NCBI GenBank assembly: GCA_964452285.1
Contig: CAYVKW010000008.1
Location: 1-33,111 of the forward strand
Origin: JAUNST01 sp964452285
Lineage (GTDB): Bacteria > Patescibacteriota > Microgenomatia > UBA1400 > PJMF01
Direction of reading: 5' to 3'
DNA length: 33,111 nt
Below, piece after piece: positions 1 to 8,062 of this stretch. Positions within the stretch are counted from its first letter, which is position 1. Every line of letters starts with the position of its first letter. Below the pieces are notes generated by a model. The model had not been told where the DNA came from and made no database searches. It was given only the letters and a program-made list of their open reading frames with translations. The translations under genes and the position numbers were made by a program.

Positions 1-748
1 AATTACCAGAGGTTTGGTTATTAGCACCCGTACCGCCAATGGCTTTATCCAAAGCTACTTGTTCACCTGTTGGTCCACCTGTCGGTACATGCCAGCCCTG
101 CGGACACAGTCCTTGCACATTTTGTGTTGATCCAGCATACGTAGTATTGTAAAAAGCTGTGGAATTTTGCATCGCTGCCTGCCAGCTGTAAAGATAGGTT
201 GAATATCCAGGATCACTTTGACAATCACCATATGTCCCCGCACCAAATCTACCCGTCGGCGTCGCCGAACCATTACCAGAAAAAGCTGTTCTACTCACAC
301 AAGCGTCAGTGACGCCGCCATAAGTCAAATCATTTACCATCCAGCATTTACCGTCAGCAAATTTACGAATTTCATAAGTTTTACCATCACGCAGATCTGT
401 CAATCTTGTCGCTACACTACCATTCAGTCCACTGGCGTTAGCATAGCTCATCGTCCCGTAAGTCGGCGTCGCCCAATTCTCACATTGATCAAAACATTGC
501 ATATCTGTAATAGGGTTACAATCAGAAAAAGGCTCGATGGCCATGAATTTATTGGTCGTGGTGATTTTAATTAATTTAATCCCATTGATTACCACCACTG
601 TTCCAAGTGGCATTTCGTCCACTGTAATTCCAGCCACTGCATGAACAAGGTTTGTAAATGGAAAAAATAGAAAGGAGAAGAAAAGAAGAGAAGAAAGAAG
701 AGGGGAGAGGAGAAATGAAAAATTAAGACGTGATCGAAAAGTAAAAAT
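1..748 (-). CDS. FISUMP-domain secreted protein, partial (C-terminus beyond window)
   Basis: The frame is open from the left edge to beyond 850 and encodes a secreted protein closely related to the gene at 12857-13834. A hydrophobic signal segment ends near LVHA (about 640), followed by the mature start AVAGITVDEMPLG. Then come the motifs DLRDGKTYEIRKFADGKCWM and GLCPQGWHVPTGGPTGEQ, typical of the Fibrobacter succinogenes major paralogous domain (FISUMP, TIGR02145/PF09603). The C-terminal part (YWSS, GFALRCV in the paralogue) lies outside the window. No ATG, GTG or TTG occurs in frame between the signal peptide and the upstream stop at 902-904, so the start is unresolved; 748 (an ATT codon) is only a placeholder. 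The first in-frame GTG, at 637, falls after the signal peptide. A (CA)n tract and a leader ORF in another frame lie just upstream. Surface localisation is inferred. Confidence 0.8.
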   Translation of the reverse strand, partial: MFTFRSRLNFSFLLSPLLSSLLFFSFLFFPFTNLVHAVAGITVDEMPLGTVVVINGIKLIKITTTNKFMAIEPFSDCNPITDMQCFDQCENWATPTYGTMSYANASGLNGSVATRLTDLRDGKTYEIRKFADGKCWMVNDLTYGGVTDACVSRTAFSGNGSATPTGRFGAGTYGDCQSDPGYSTYLYSWQAAMQNSTAFYNTTYAGSTQNVQGLCPQGWHVPTGGPTGEQVALDKAIGGTGANNQTSGN

Positions 749-836
749 TGAAAAAACTATGGAGCGAAACTTAGATAACCCAATTGTTGAAGCAAAATTA
801 ATTTGCTGCCCACACTCACCAGCCGTACACTCATTG

Positions 837-971
<135 letters not shown>

Positions 972-1041
972 TTTTATCCACCTTTTTATTCTTTCATTTA
1001 AATCATACAACTTTTTTCTTATCTAAATCAACAGCCTCATT

Positions 1042-1050
1042 ATTTTAGCA
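1042..1050 (-). promoter_or_regulatory. Predicted extended -10 promoter for the first FISUMP gene
   Basis: The minus strand reads TGC-TAAAAT within a TTTATGCTAAAATA context. The same string occurs upstream of the paralogue (14055-14063). It lies 71 nt upstream of the leader ATG at 971, so the predicted transcript includes the leader and the CA tract. The stretch 1051-1199 holds nothing else that I can support. Confidence 0.55.
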
Positions 1051-1199
1051 TAAAAAACAATAAAAAATCGCCGCTCTATACAAAAGCATCGGTATTTAAA
1101 ACTATTTAGTCTGCAAAATTCCGGCGCTCACTAAAATAATAACCTGGAAGTTCTCTCAACTCTCCAAAAATCACCATTCAATCTGCGCGAATATTTGTC

Positions 1200-1814
1200 T
1201 TACCCCTGCAAAATTTTCTCCAAAGCTGCTTTATTTGCCGCTTTAGCATCATCACTCAGTTCGCCCTCTTCTTCGATTTCTATTTTCAATTCTTTTTTCA
1301 AAATCTTTTTGTAAAAATCGACTTGTGTCATGATGATTTCTTTGCCTTCTTCTTCGGTCAGACCGAATAAATAATCAGCGCTAATCACCACTTTACGCAA
1401 ATTGTAATTTTGCTCGCCACCACCAATAGTAAAAATCAATCTGTCAGCCACATGAATTTTGGGTGGACGAACGATATGTCCTCTTGTCACTCCGTCATCC
1501 AAATCTCTTGGGTCACCATAATCCAACTGTCCGACATAAGTCAATTTATGTTTTTTTGCCCATTTACCTATATTTTCTTGATACAAATTTGGATTATGAG
1601 TTTGCAATTCTTCTGCTAGCCAATCATCTTCTTGTACCGAAGCTAAAACTAAACCATCTTCATGGTTAATTTTCTTTAATATCGCCACTGCTTGATCGAA
1701 ATTTGGCAGATTAAAACCGCTCCCCAAGAAACCCAAGCGAATGCCATTATTTAATTGCACTCCCTCATCTCCAGATGTAATCACCATTGGTGCTTTCACC
1801 TCTGCCTCACTCAT
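1200..1814 (-). CDS. Hypothetical protein, about 204 aa
   Basis: I do not recognise a family. The start at ATG 1814 (MSEAEVKAPM) is preferred over the upstream GTG at 1847 because GGAAGG precedes it at a suitable distance. The protein appears soluble, with no signal peptide or membrane segment. The central part contains GIRLGFLGSGFNLPNFDQAV and a glycine-rich IFTIGGGEQNYNLRKVV. The C-terminus, from about residue 160, is charged and probably helical (KKILKKELKIEIEEEGE). It is a single gene with its own extended -10 promoter at 1872-1880. It lies downstream of and parallel to the rpsA block. Real coding is supported by length, the ribosome binding site and the promoter. Confidence 0.75.
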   Translation of the reverse strand: MSEAEVKAPMVITSGDEGVQLNNGIRLGFLGSGFNLPNFDQAVAILKKINHEDGLVLASVQEDDWLAEELQTHNPNLYQENIGKWAKKHKLTYVGQLDYGDPRDLDDGVTRGHIVRPPKIHVADRLIFTIGGGEQNYNLRKVVISADYLFGLTEEEGKEIIMTQVDFYKKILKKELKIEIEEEGELSDDAKAANKAALEKILQG

Positions 1815-1871
1815 ATTGCCTTCCCAAAAATTTTTCTTTCTGACCACTTTTAGTCAGGAAAAACTAAGGCT

Positions 1872-1880
1872 ATTATACCA
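1872..1880 (-). promoter_or_regulatory. Extended -10 promoter TGGTATAAT
   Basis: The minus strand reads TG-G-TATAAT, 57 nt upstream of the ATG at 1814 and in the gap after the 55-aa ORF. It is predicted to drive the hypothetical gene at 1200-1814. Confidence 0.6.
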
Positions 1881-1909
1881 AATTTTTCCTATTTGTCAAT
1901 TTTTTTTGA

Positions 1910-2077
1910 TTATTCTTGATTGGAACTTGCTGCCATCGCTTGAACGCTATTCAGATAAGCCATCATCTCTTTTTCGACTTGTTCCCAATTTCCATCTGCT
2001 TCACGAATGGCATTAAACACCAATTCCATATCAATCAATAACTGATCATCAGTGACAATCATTCTTTGCTTGGACAT
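1910..2077 (-). CDS. Small hypothetical protein, 55 aa
   Basis: The ORF runs from ATG 2077 to TAA 1910-1912 and begins MSKQRMIVTDDQLLIDMELV. A good Shine-Dalgarno sequence (AAAGGAAAG) lies a few bases upstream, and the start is only 15 nt after the rpsA stop, so it is probably co-transcribed with rpsA. The sequence is acidic and likely helical, with a methionine-rich centre (EKEMMAYL). I recognise no known family. The ribosome binding site, tight spacing and plausible composition support it as a real gene. Confidence 0.6.
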   Translation of the reverse strand: MSKQRMIVTDDQLLIDMELVFNAIREADGNWEQVEKEMMAYLNSVQAMAASSNQE

Positions 2078-2092
2078 AGCTTTCCTTTCGCT

Positions 2093-3184
2093 TTACTTAT
2101 AATCAATTGGCAACTCATTGCTAATCAAAGTTAAGCTCATGCGTTTGTTTTCTTTGTCGATGCTCTCCACATTAACGCTGACTGTCTCGCCTTTGGCTAG
2201 TTTTCGATCGTTTTCAATTTTACTATTGTGAATCAAACCATCGACGCCACTTTCCACATTCACAAACACACCAAATTGTTCCACCCTGGAAACAGTGCCT
2301 GTCACTACTGAACCAATCGGATATCTCTGATCAATGGTTAACCACGGATCATCAGATAATTGTTTGATTGACAGATTGAGTTTTTCATCCACTGGATCTA
2401 CATTCAAGACTTTGACTTTGATTCTGTCACCCAATTTATGATAATTTCCTGGATAAGTCACCTTTTCCCAAGAAATTTCAGAAATGTGCACTAAACCTTC
2501 TACTAAACCAATTTCGCCTTTATCATTCACCGGTACTTCCACCGTCACGAATAAACCAAAAGGCATCAAACCAGAGACAACGCCTTCATAAATCGCATTT
2601 GGCTCCACTGCTGACATGGCTGCATTTTTCTGCGCCAATTCTTTCTCCTCTGAGACATATTTCTCTGAAAAAATCAGACGATTCTTTTCATGATCGACTT
2701 CAATCGTCTTCACTTTAATGATTTCTCCACGCAATTTATTTAATTGACCCAAATAGTCTTTACCAAATTGGCTAGAAGGCACAAAGCCTCTAATGCCATT
2801 GGCTACTACAATCAAACCACCTTTGTTAGTTTCCACACCTTTGACTTCGATAGTTTCATTGTTTTTCAGCGCTTCATAAAAGAAATCCCATTTTTGTTTA
2901 TTGGCTGCTTGTCGCAAAGATAATAAAATTTGACCTTTGTTTGGTTCAGAAGCAATGACCACCACTTCGATTTTTTGACCCACTGATAAAGTATCAATAT
3001 AATCTTTGGCCGCTTCATATTCCTTACCAACAATTAAACCTTCGGTTTTTGCACCAATGTCTATGACCAAAGATTTTTCATTTTTAGCTACGATTGTACC
3101 TGTGACTTGACTATCCTTTTTTGGGATAATAATTTGTTTCTGATTGCTGGCTAATAATTCAGCCATTGTTTTTGCTTGCGCCAT
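2093..3184 (-). CDS. rpsA: 30S ribosomal protein S1, four S1 domains
   Basis: The 363-aa protein contains four consecutive S1/OB-fold RNA-binding repeats, at about residues 22-90, 108-172, 192-268 and 285-352. Repeats 1, 3 and 4 open with the typical G-x-V wording: VTGTIVAKNEKSLVIDIGAK, IYEGVVSGLMPFGLFVTVEV and VTGTVSRVEQFGVFVNVESG. Four-domain S1 proteins are common outside Proteobacteria, which have six. S1 binds mRNA on the 30S subunit and helps initiation. The ATG at 3184 has an AAGGAGA Shine-Dalgarno sequence (3194-3200) with a 9-nt spacer, and an extended -10 promoter lies at 3214-3222. The 55-aa ORF follows 15 nt after the stop. Confidence 0.95.
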   Translation of the reverse strand: MAQAKTMAELLASNQKQIIIPKKDSQVTGTIVAKNEKSLVIDIGAKTEGLIVGKEYEAAKDYIDTLSVGQKIEVVVIASEPNKGQILLSLRQAANKQKWDFFYEALKNNETIEVKGVETNKGGLIVVANGIRGFVPSSQFGKDYLGQLNKLRGEIIKVKTIEVDHEKNRLIFSEKYVSEEKELAQKNAAMSAVEPNAIYEGVVSGLMPFGLFVTVEVPVNDKGEIGLVEGLVHISEISWEKVTYPGNYHKLGDRIKVKVLNVDPVDEKLNLSIKQLSDDPWLTIDQRYPIGSVVTGTVSRVEQFGVFVNVESGVDGLIHNSKIENDRKLAKGETVSVNVESIDKENKRMSLTLISNELPIDYK

Positions 3185-3213
3185 TGTAAATGGTCTCCTT
3201 TCAATAGGGGAGT

Positions 3214-3222
3214 ATTATAACA
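3214..3222 (-). promoter_or_regulatory. rpsA extended -10 promoter TGTTATAAT
   Basis: The minus strand reads TG-T-TATAAT, about 30 nt before the rpsA start. The transcript would carry a leader with the AAGGAGA Shine-Dalgarno sequence at 3194-3200. This contrasts with the leaderless genes elsewhere in the window. Confidence 0.65.
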
Positions 3223-3261
3223 TATTTTTTAGTCAAGGCACAAGGCAATTTGCAATCACCT

Positions 3262-4437
3262 TTAAGCCACAAAATATCCTTGCACAAATAAAGTTAAATT
3301 CATTAGCATTATTAAGAAACTCACTACCATGATAATCGCCATTAACCGAGGTTTTTTTGTCCCGGCGCGCGCCAAGAAAAGTGGCACTACCAGACAAACT
3401 AAAAGGTAACGGGGCATGCTAGAAAAGTTGCCCGTCAATGTCGGCACTAGATATGCCCCAATACTAAAAAGCCATAACCACCACGGATAAATTTCCTGGC
3501 GCGCGCGCCAATTTTGCCACGCTATCACGAGAAACAAGCTACCATAAATCAAGCTTAAAACGAATTCTTGCACTGTTGTCCACCATTGCCAATTAAAGGG
3601 TAAACCAATGATAAACATTTTTAGATAACGATAAATCACTTGCGGTAACAGTACTAATTGTGTCGTTTGTCGGCCGGCTCCGAATTGACTTTGAACCGTC
3701 ATAAAGTAAAGCGGATCGGCAAAAGTTTGCCATAGATAAAACATGTAAGCGAACAAGCCTGCTACTCCTAGCAATAAAGTCGCGATTTTGCTCCAATCTG
3801 TTTTAGTCAAGGCGTGATTTTGCTGCCACTTTTGCCAGACATAGTCAGCGTTCAAAGCGAATGGCAAAATCACGCCTACAATTCTAGTGGCGCTCAGCAA
3901 AGCGCAAAAAAAAGCTGTCCACCAATAATTTTTTTTTCTGTAATTTCGCCACGCCAAAACTAACCACAATAAAAAAACTGCCTCATTATAGCCAGACACT
4001 AAATAAAAACTAGTTGGCAAAAATAACATTATTGCCACTAGCCACCAAGCAGCTTTTCGCCCTGCGACTATTTTCATTTCTTGATATAAAAGTATCAGCA
4101 TAATTACTGTCGCAATCACGCTAATTGTCACGCTGGACCAAAGAGCTGATTTTGTCAACACAGTGACGGCAACAATTAAAAGCGGATAAATCGGAAAAAA
4201 TGCTTGAATAAGAGCAGCATGACGATAACCTTTGACCGCAATCGTGTAATAATGGAAGCCATCAAAACCATTCAGGCGCGCCAACCATGTTGGCGCGCCT
4301 GAATTCTTCAAATCTTCCCATCCTGGATAAGTCGGTCGAAACTCCAACCAAGTATTACTCGTCACCATCATTACCCACCCATAAATGACGATGAGCCACG
4401 CTCCAAAAAACAATAAAATTTTCTGCCAATCTTTCAC
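3262..4437 (-). CDS. PIG-V-like membrane mannosyltransferase (GT-C)
   Basis: The 391-aa polytopic membrane protein has about ten hydrophobic segments. After the first membrane helix, the extracytoplasmic loop carries RLNGFDGFHYYTIAVKGY (residues about 55-71) followed by QAFFPIYPLL. This matches the D-G-x-x-Y...A-x-x-G-Y...F-F-P-x-Y-P-L signature of bacterial relatives of GPI mannosyltransferase 2 (PF04188). Such GT-C enzymes transfer a sugar from a polyprenyl-phosphate donor on the outer face of the membrane. The start, ATG 4437, is 4 nt downstream of the stop of the AI-2E-type gene, so the two form an operon. Donor and acceptor cannot be read from the sequence. A perfect 15-bp hairpin lies inside the gene at 4271-4303. 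Confidence 0.75.
   Translation of the reverse strand: MKDWQKILLFFGAWLIVIYGWVMMVTSNTWLEFRPTYPGWEDLKNSGAPTWLARLNGFDGFHYYTIAVKGYRHAALIQAFFPIYPLLIVAVTVLTKSALWSSVTISVIATVIMLILLYQEMKIVAGRKAAWWLVAIMLFLPTSFYLVSGYNEAVFLLWLVLAWRNYRKKNYWWTAFFCALLSATRIVGVILPFALNADYVWQKWQQNHALTKTDWSKIATLLLGVAGLFAYMFYLWQTFADPLYFMTVQSQFGAGRQTTQLVLLPQVIYRYLKMFIIGLPFNWQWWTTVQEFVLSLIYGSLFLVIAWQNWRARQEIYPWWLWLFSIGAYLVPTLTGNFSSMPRYLLVCLVVPLFLARAGTKKPRLMAIIMVVSFLIMLMNLTLFVQGYFVA
3497..3510. repeat. GC-rich palindrome inside CDS
   Basis: A 14-bp perfect palindrome, TGGCGCGCGCGCCA, lies in the coding region of the membrane mannosyltransferase. A related 10-bp palindrome, GGCGCGCGCC, lies at 3364-3373. Both stand out against the AT-rich surroundings. 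Confidence 0.7.
4271..4303. repeat. Perfect 15-bp inverted repeat inside CDS
   Basis: The arms are TTCAGGCGCGCCAAC (4271-4285) and its exact complement (4289-4303), around a 3-nt loop. It lies within the N-terminal coding part of the mannosyltransferase, next to the codons for the FDGFHYY motif. No T-run follows on either strand, so it is not a standard terminator. Confidence 0.85.
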
Positions 4438-4441
4438 TTTT

Positions 4442-5473
4442 TTAATCTTGATAGCTCATAATTTTTTCTTTAAACCAAAAACTATAAGTCGCTCTCACGG
4501 CAATATAAAAAGGTACTGCCAACAATGCCCCTGCCACTCCAAACAATTCTAAACCTGCTAAAATGAGCAAGATACTTACAATTGGACTGACATTGGCTGT
4601 GTTCTTCATTATTGTTGGTACAATTAACACATTTTCCAACTGCTGAATAATCGTGGAAAAAACTGCTGTCCAAATCGCCATTGTCCAACCACCATTAATA
4701 AATGCTAGCACAATCGCTGGCACCGCCGCTACGATTGGACCGATATTGGGCACAATTTCCAAAATACCCGCCAAAATTCCCAGAGGCAAAGCATAAGGTA
4801 CGCCAATTAGATATAAGCCCACTCCCACTAATACTCCCATAATAATCATTAGTAACACTTGTCCAGAAATCCAACCACCAAGCTCTTTTTCCATCACTAG
4901 AAAAAACTTTTGTGTCTTGACGATTTTCTCTTCGTCTCTCGTAAACCAATACATTTTTTTATAAAACTCATTGTGTTCAAAGGACAGATGAATAGAAATC
5001 ACAAACAAAGTAATGCCCATAAAAATCACGTTAAAAGTCCCACCAATAATCTTGAAAATCGCGCCAAAAGAAGAAGCAAAGCGACCGAAAATCTCGCTCA
5101 ACTCAGTCAAAGTGTAATTAAAATTATTAATTTCGGTCGCCAAACTCGGCGCCAAATTCGACATATCAATTTGTTTGATAAAATTAATCGTTTCATTGAT
5201 TAAAGCTGGCAAAATCAGCGACACCAAAGTAATTGCCACTAACAAAAATAAGATGTAAACAATCATTACCACTGCCGGTTTCGGCAAACGGGTCCACTTT
5301 GACAATTTTTTAATCGGTTTTTGCAAGGCTAACATTAATAAATAAGCTGTCAAAACAACCATTACCAAGTCTCGCAACCACCACAAAGCCAAAACTGCCA
5401 CCCCCAGAACCAAAGTCGTCAACAAGACCGTAGCTGTTTTTTTACTTACTTTAATACTTTCTTTAGAAAACAT
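4442..5473 (-). CDS. AI-2E family transporter (PF01594)
   Basis: The 343-aa membrane protein has the layout of the AI-2E/PerM/YdiK family. Paired N-terminal helices (about 12-80) include ALQKPIKKLSKWTRLPKPAV. A long soluble region with LINETINFIKQID follows, and then a C-terminal helical bundle containing GVPYALPLGILAGILEIVPN and IGPIVAAVPAIVLAF, the most conserved part of the family. Members range from a quorum-signal exporter to Na+/H+ antiporters, so the substrate is unknown. The start is ATG 5473. The mannosyltransferase starts 4 nt after its stop and the upstream gene ends 21 nt before it, consistent with one transcript. Confidence 0.88.
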   Translation of the reverse strand: MFSKESIKVSKKTATVLLTTLVLGVAVLALWWLRDLVMVVLTAYLLMLALQKPIKKLSKWTRLPKPAVVMIVYILFLLVAITLVSLILPALINETINFIKQIDMSNLAPSLATEINNFNYTLTELSEIFGRFASSFGAIFKIIGGTFNVIFMGITLFVISIHLSFEHNEFYKKMYWFTRDEEKIVKTQKFFLVMEKELGGWISGQVLLMIIMGVLVGVGLYLIGVPYALPLGILAGILEIVPNIGPIVAAVPAIVLAFINGGWTMAIWTAVFSTIIQQLENVLIVPTIMKNTANVSPIVSILLILAGLELFGVAGALLAVPFYIAVRATYSFWFKEKIMSYQD

Positions 5474-5494
5474 AGGCTTGATCCTTATTTTACT

Positions 5495-6544
5495 CTATTT
5501 ATCTTTATTTTTTAGCTCATTTTTTTCATCAGCAAAAAACTCTTTTTGTTCTTTCATCAATTGCGTCTTTTCCCGCCATTGTCGTTTTTTGCCGCCCGGA
5601 CTTTTTTGCTGCCACCACTTGATAACACCGATAATTATAATTCCGCCCGAAATCAAGCCTAATAATCGATAAGGTAAAGCCCAAAAATTTTGCGACCACA
5701 AAATTTCATGCGCTGCGCTCGCCGCATGCAAACTCTGCAATCTGACTTCCAAAACATATTCTCCGAGCAGAAACTCTGGCCATTGCCAACCATTCGTAAT
5801 TACTGTTTTTCCTTGTACATCGGGAGCCATTTTATAACGTCCTTGTCTGACTGCGCCTCCTAAAATTAAGTCTGGATAAAATGTTTCCCTTTTAATCACT
5901 TCGCCATTGGCGCGGCGTAAAATGACCTCGCCCCCCAAAAGCGTTCCTGCCGCGCCTTGATTCTTTATTTTCACTCGCAATGCCTCTTTCTGCCAAGAAT
6001 CTATTAATTTCGGTAAATTAACACTCTCTAACTGTAATTGGCTCTGATCAGCATTGCTCGTTCCTACTAAAACAACTAAATTACTACCTAAATTAAATTC
6101 CAGTTGCGTTTTATCAACTTCCTCTTGTTTTTCACTCGTTTGCAACCGAAATAGTAATGCTATCGGATATTCTTTTTCTTCCATACCCAAAGGTGTATCC
6201 ACCAAAATGTGCACTGTACGACTACTTTGTGCAGGGAGAAGCAATGAAGACGCCGCTGTTGCTTCCAACAATTTTAAATAAGGAAATTCCGCTTCTTCTT
6301 GTAATAGCGGCGTGCCTTTTTCATCCACCGTGAAACTTTTTACCGTCAAACCGAGATTGTAATCACTATCCGTTTCATTCGTCAGCGTATAAGGCAAAAT
6401 CTGTTTTACCCCCCCTGCCACTTTTAAATAATAATTTACTGGTGACACGCCGATGCCATTGGCAGACACTTTAGTTTTTCCCATTATCAGGCTACCAATA
6501 ATCAGAATGAGTGCGTATAGTACATTTTTGATTTTTTTTTGCAT
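5495..6544 (-). CDS. Exported Ig-like protein with C-terminal membrane anchor (DUF916/WxLIP-like)
   Basis: The start at ATG 6544 lies one base after the TAA of the preceding gene, indicating translational coupling; the TTG at 6562 is less likely. Residues about 5-28 form a signal peptide ending near KVSANG. The first extracellular region (about 30-160) begins GIGVSPVNYYLKVAGGVKQ and runs into PYTLTNETDSDYNL, the layout of COG1470/DUF916-type Ig-like domains. A second beta-rich region (about 165-285) follows. A transmembrane helix (YRLLGLISGGIIIIGVIKWW) is followed by a basic cytoplasmic tail (KSPGGKKRQWREK). This matches WxL-interacting proteins of Firmicutes in arrangement, but homology is inferred by eye. 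The secreted partner encoded just upstream supports a two-protein surface module. Confidence 0.6.
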   Translation of the reverse strand: MQKKIKNVLYALILIIGSLIMGKTKVSANGIGVSPVNYYLKVAGGVKQILPYTLTNETDSDYNLGLTVKSFTVDEKGTPLLQEEAEFPYLKLLEATAASSLLLPAQSSRTVHILVDTPLGMEEKEYPIALLFRLQTSEKQEEVDKTQLEFNLGSNLVVLVGTSNADQSQLQLESVNLPKLIDSWQKEALRVKIKNQGAAGTLLGGEVILRRANGEVIKRETFYPDLILGGAVRQGRYKMAPDVQGKTVITNGWQWPEFLLGEYVLEVRLQSLHAASAAHEILWSQNFWALPYRLLGLISGGIIIIGVIKWWQQKSPGGKKRQWREKTQLMKEQKEFFADEKNELKNKDK

Positions 6545-6545
6545 T

Positions 6546-7379
6546 TTATAAGGTCGGGACAAAAGTATAGCTAATAGTATTAGTATAAATACCTGCTTCT
6601 GTCTCAGGAGGAATTATTACTTTATAAATCACCTGCGTAAATCTATTAACGAGGTAAGCATTAGTACTTTGATCATTGGCAATAATAATCGCTGATTCTT
6701 TTTCCTGAGCAGATGGGAAAACTTTAAATTTTGTGCCCGATTCAAAATCACTCAAGCTGTCTTCCCCAATTACTGTATAACCAAAGCCAGCTTGATCATT
6801 ATTGGCCCAAGCTCCGGCTACTGTTTCACTGCAAGAGCCCCCATCACACTGAGTATCTGGAATTGTGTTTCTATTAGTTTGCCTACCATCCCAATTAACA
6901 TCTTGATGAGTTAAAGGTCCATTTTCTTGAATGTAAATCGCATAACCAGTTGGAACATTGGAGGTGGCTGTAATACTAGTTGTTGCCTGCACCGGAATAC
7001 CAGGAGAGAGATTGGTTAGCTCAATATTATTTTTATCTATTGCCACTGACCACGCTGAAGGTGTTGCTTCTTCTGCACCCAGAGAAAGCAAAGAAAAAGA
7101 TCTCAGGTTTACTCCCGTAAATAAATTACCATACATTCCTGTCTCATTGTCAGTATAATAGCTATAAACATTGCCGCCAAAAGCGTTGCTCACGCCAGCA
7201 ATCTGAATTGCCTCAGCCGTCGCTTGAAAATCTATTGCTGAAAAATCACCGCTTTCCAGAATATAGCTACTTGAAGTCGCCGTTTGCGCTCTACTTATCT
7301 CCATTGTGGCGCTTAAAAATAAACCAAGCGAGAGCAATAATACTGTAAATTTTGACCAATTTTTGCAATTTTTTTGCAC
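6546..7379 (-). CDS. Secreted surface protein, WxL-like
   Basis: The 277-aa protein has a signal peptide (hydrophobic LLLSLGLFLSATM, cleavage near SRAQ) and a mature, Ser/Thr/Asn-rich, probably beta-sandwich body. Recognisable wording includes ELTNLSPGIPVQATTSITAT, SNVPTGYAIYIQ and the C-terminal IPPETEAGIYTNTISYTFV, a phrase common at the end of WxL-like and related secreted domains. Two cysteines (CDGGSC) may form a disulfide. The start is GTG 7379, with a TATAAT six bases upstream, so the mRNA is predicted to be leaderless. The anchored Ig-like gene follows after one base. The function is probably attachment to the cell surface; the ligand is unknown. Confidence 0.6.
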   Translation of the reverse strand: MQKNCKNWSKFTVLLLSLGLFLSATMEISRAQTATSSSYILESGDFSAIDFQATAEAIQIAGVSNAFGGNVYSYYTDNETGMYGNLFTGVNLRSFSLLSLGAEEATPSAWSVAIDKNNIELTNLSPGIPVQATTSITATSNVPTGYAIYIQENGPLTHQDVNWDGRQTNRNTIPDTQCDGGSCSETVAGAWANNDQAGFGYTVIGEDSLSDFESGTKFKVFPSAQEKESAIIIANDQSTNAYLVNRFTQVIYKVIIPPETEAGIYTNTISYTFVPTL

Positions 7380-7433
7380 CTTCCCATTATAGCATATTTT
7401 TCATGCTATAATTATTTATGCAAAAAAATTGCA
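7364..7433. promoter_or_regulatory. Symmetric divergent leaderless promoter
   Basis: A 15-bp perfect inverted repeat (7364-7378 and 7419-7433) brackets two opposed extended -10 boxes, ATGCTATAAT on each strand: TATAAT at 7386-7391 minus and 7407-7412 plus. The minus gene starts with GTG six bases beyond its box, and the plus gene with ATG five bases beyond its own. The arms contain the first codons of both genes, so both proteins begin M-Q-K-N-C. Confidence 0.75.
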
Positions 7434-8062
7434 CTTTAATTTTTGATTTTGACGGCACCATTGCCGACACTTTTACTCCGACCGTGGAAATTTTAGCTCA
7501 AGACTTTAGAAAATGGGGCGATCGTTTCAACAAAGTGGAAACGATTAAGGATATGCGCGCTATGAGTATTAGTGAAGTGATTCAAACTATTCCTGGAGGC
7601 TGGTGGAAATTTCTTTACTTACTTTTCAAAGCCAAACGACAACTGAAAAAGAATCTTGCTCAAATTGAAGCTTATCCTGGCATCGTTTACGCTTTACGCA
7701 CTTTACATCAGCAAGGTTATCCTTTATTCATTGTCACTTCCAATAATCGTCGTTTCGTCAAAACTTTTCTTCGTCGCTACAATCTCGACCAAATTTTCAC
7801 CGACATTATTCCCACCAAAGGTCTTTTCAACAAAAAGAAAACTTTGGAAAAATTAATACTCAAAAAAAACCTCTCTCTCAAAAACACTTTTTACGTTGGC
7901 GATGAGATTCGCGATATTGTTGCTAGTCATCAAGCTAATTTGAAAATCATTAGCGTCGGTTATGGTTTTAATTCTCTGGTCGGTTTACAACGTTATCGTC
8001 CAGATTATACAGTCAAAAAACCGATTCAGCTTCTCGACCTCATCAAAACTTTAGATTGCTAA
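7418..8062 (+). CDS. HAD-superfamily hydrolase, phosphoglycolate phosphatase-like
   Basis: The 214-aa protein carries all four HAD motifs: motif I FDFDGTIADTF (nucleophile Asp10, acid/base Asp12), motif II VTSNNRR (about residue 107), the motif III lysine in the NKKKTLEKLI region, and motif IV YVGDEIRDIVASHQANLKI. The helical cap between motifs I and II (about 17-85) is of the C1 type seen in phosphoglycolate phosphatase/PpaX relatives. It probably dephosphorylates a small phosphorylated metabolite; the substrate is not evident. The start is ATG 7418, five bases after TATAAT, and no Shine-Dalgarno sequence is present, so translation is predicted to be leaderless. A hairpin terminator follows at 8096. 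The 3' end overlaps the convergent small ORF by 20 nt. Confidence 0.88.
   Translation: MQKNCTLIFDFDGTIADTFTPTVEILAQDFRKWGDRFNKVETIKDMRAMSISEVIQTIPGGWWKFLYLLFKAKRQLKKNLAQIEAYPGIVYALRTLHQQGYPLFIVTSNNRRFVKTFLRRYNLDQIFTDIIPTKGLFNKKKTLEKLILKKNLSLKNTFYVGDEIRDIVASHQANLKIISVGYGFNSLVGLQRYRPDYTVKKPIQLLDLIKTLDC

Noticed and set aside
218..574. 118-aa plus-strand ORF opposite the first FISUMP gene
   Set aside because: It is antisense to a well-supported coding frame, and its translation has no family resemblance.
760..836. A second short frame after the first CA tract, beginning at ATG 834 (MSVRLVSVGSK...)
   Set aside because: It is partly shared with the paralogue, but there it ends after 15 codons, and the differences between copies do not clearly favour this frame as coding.
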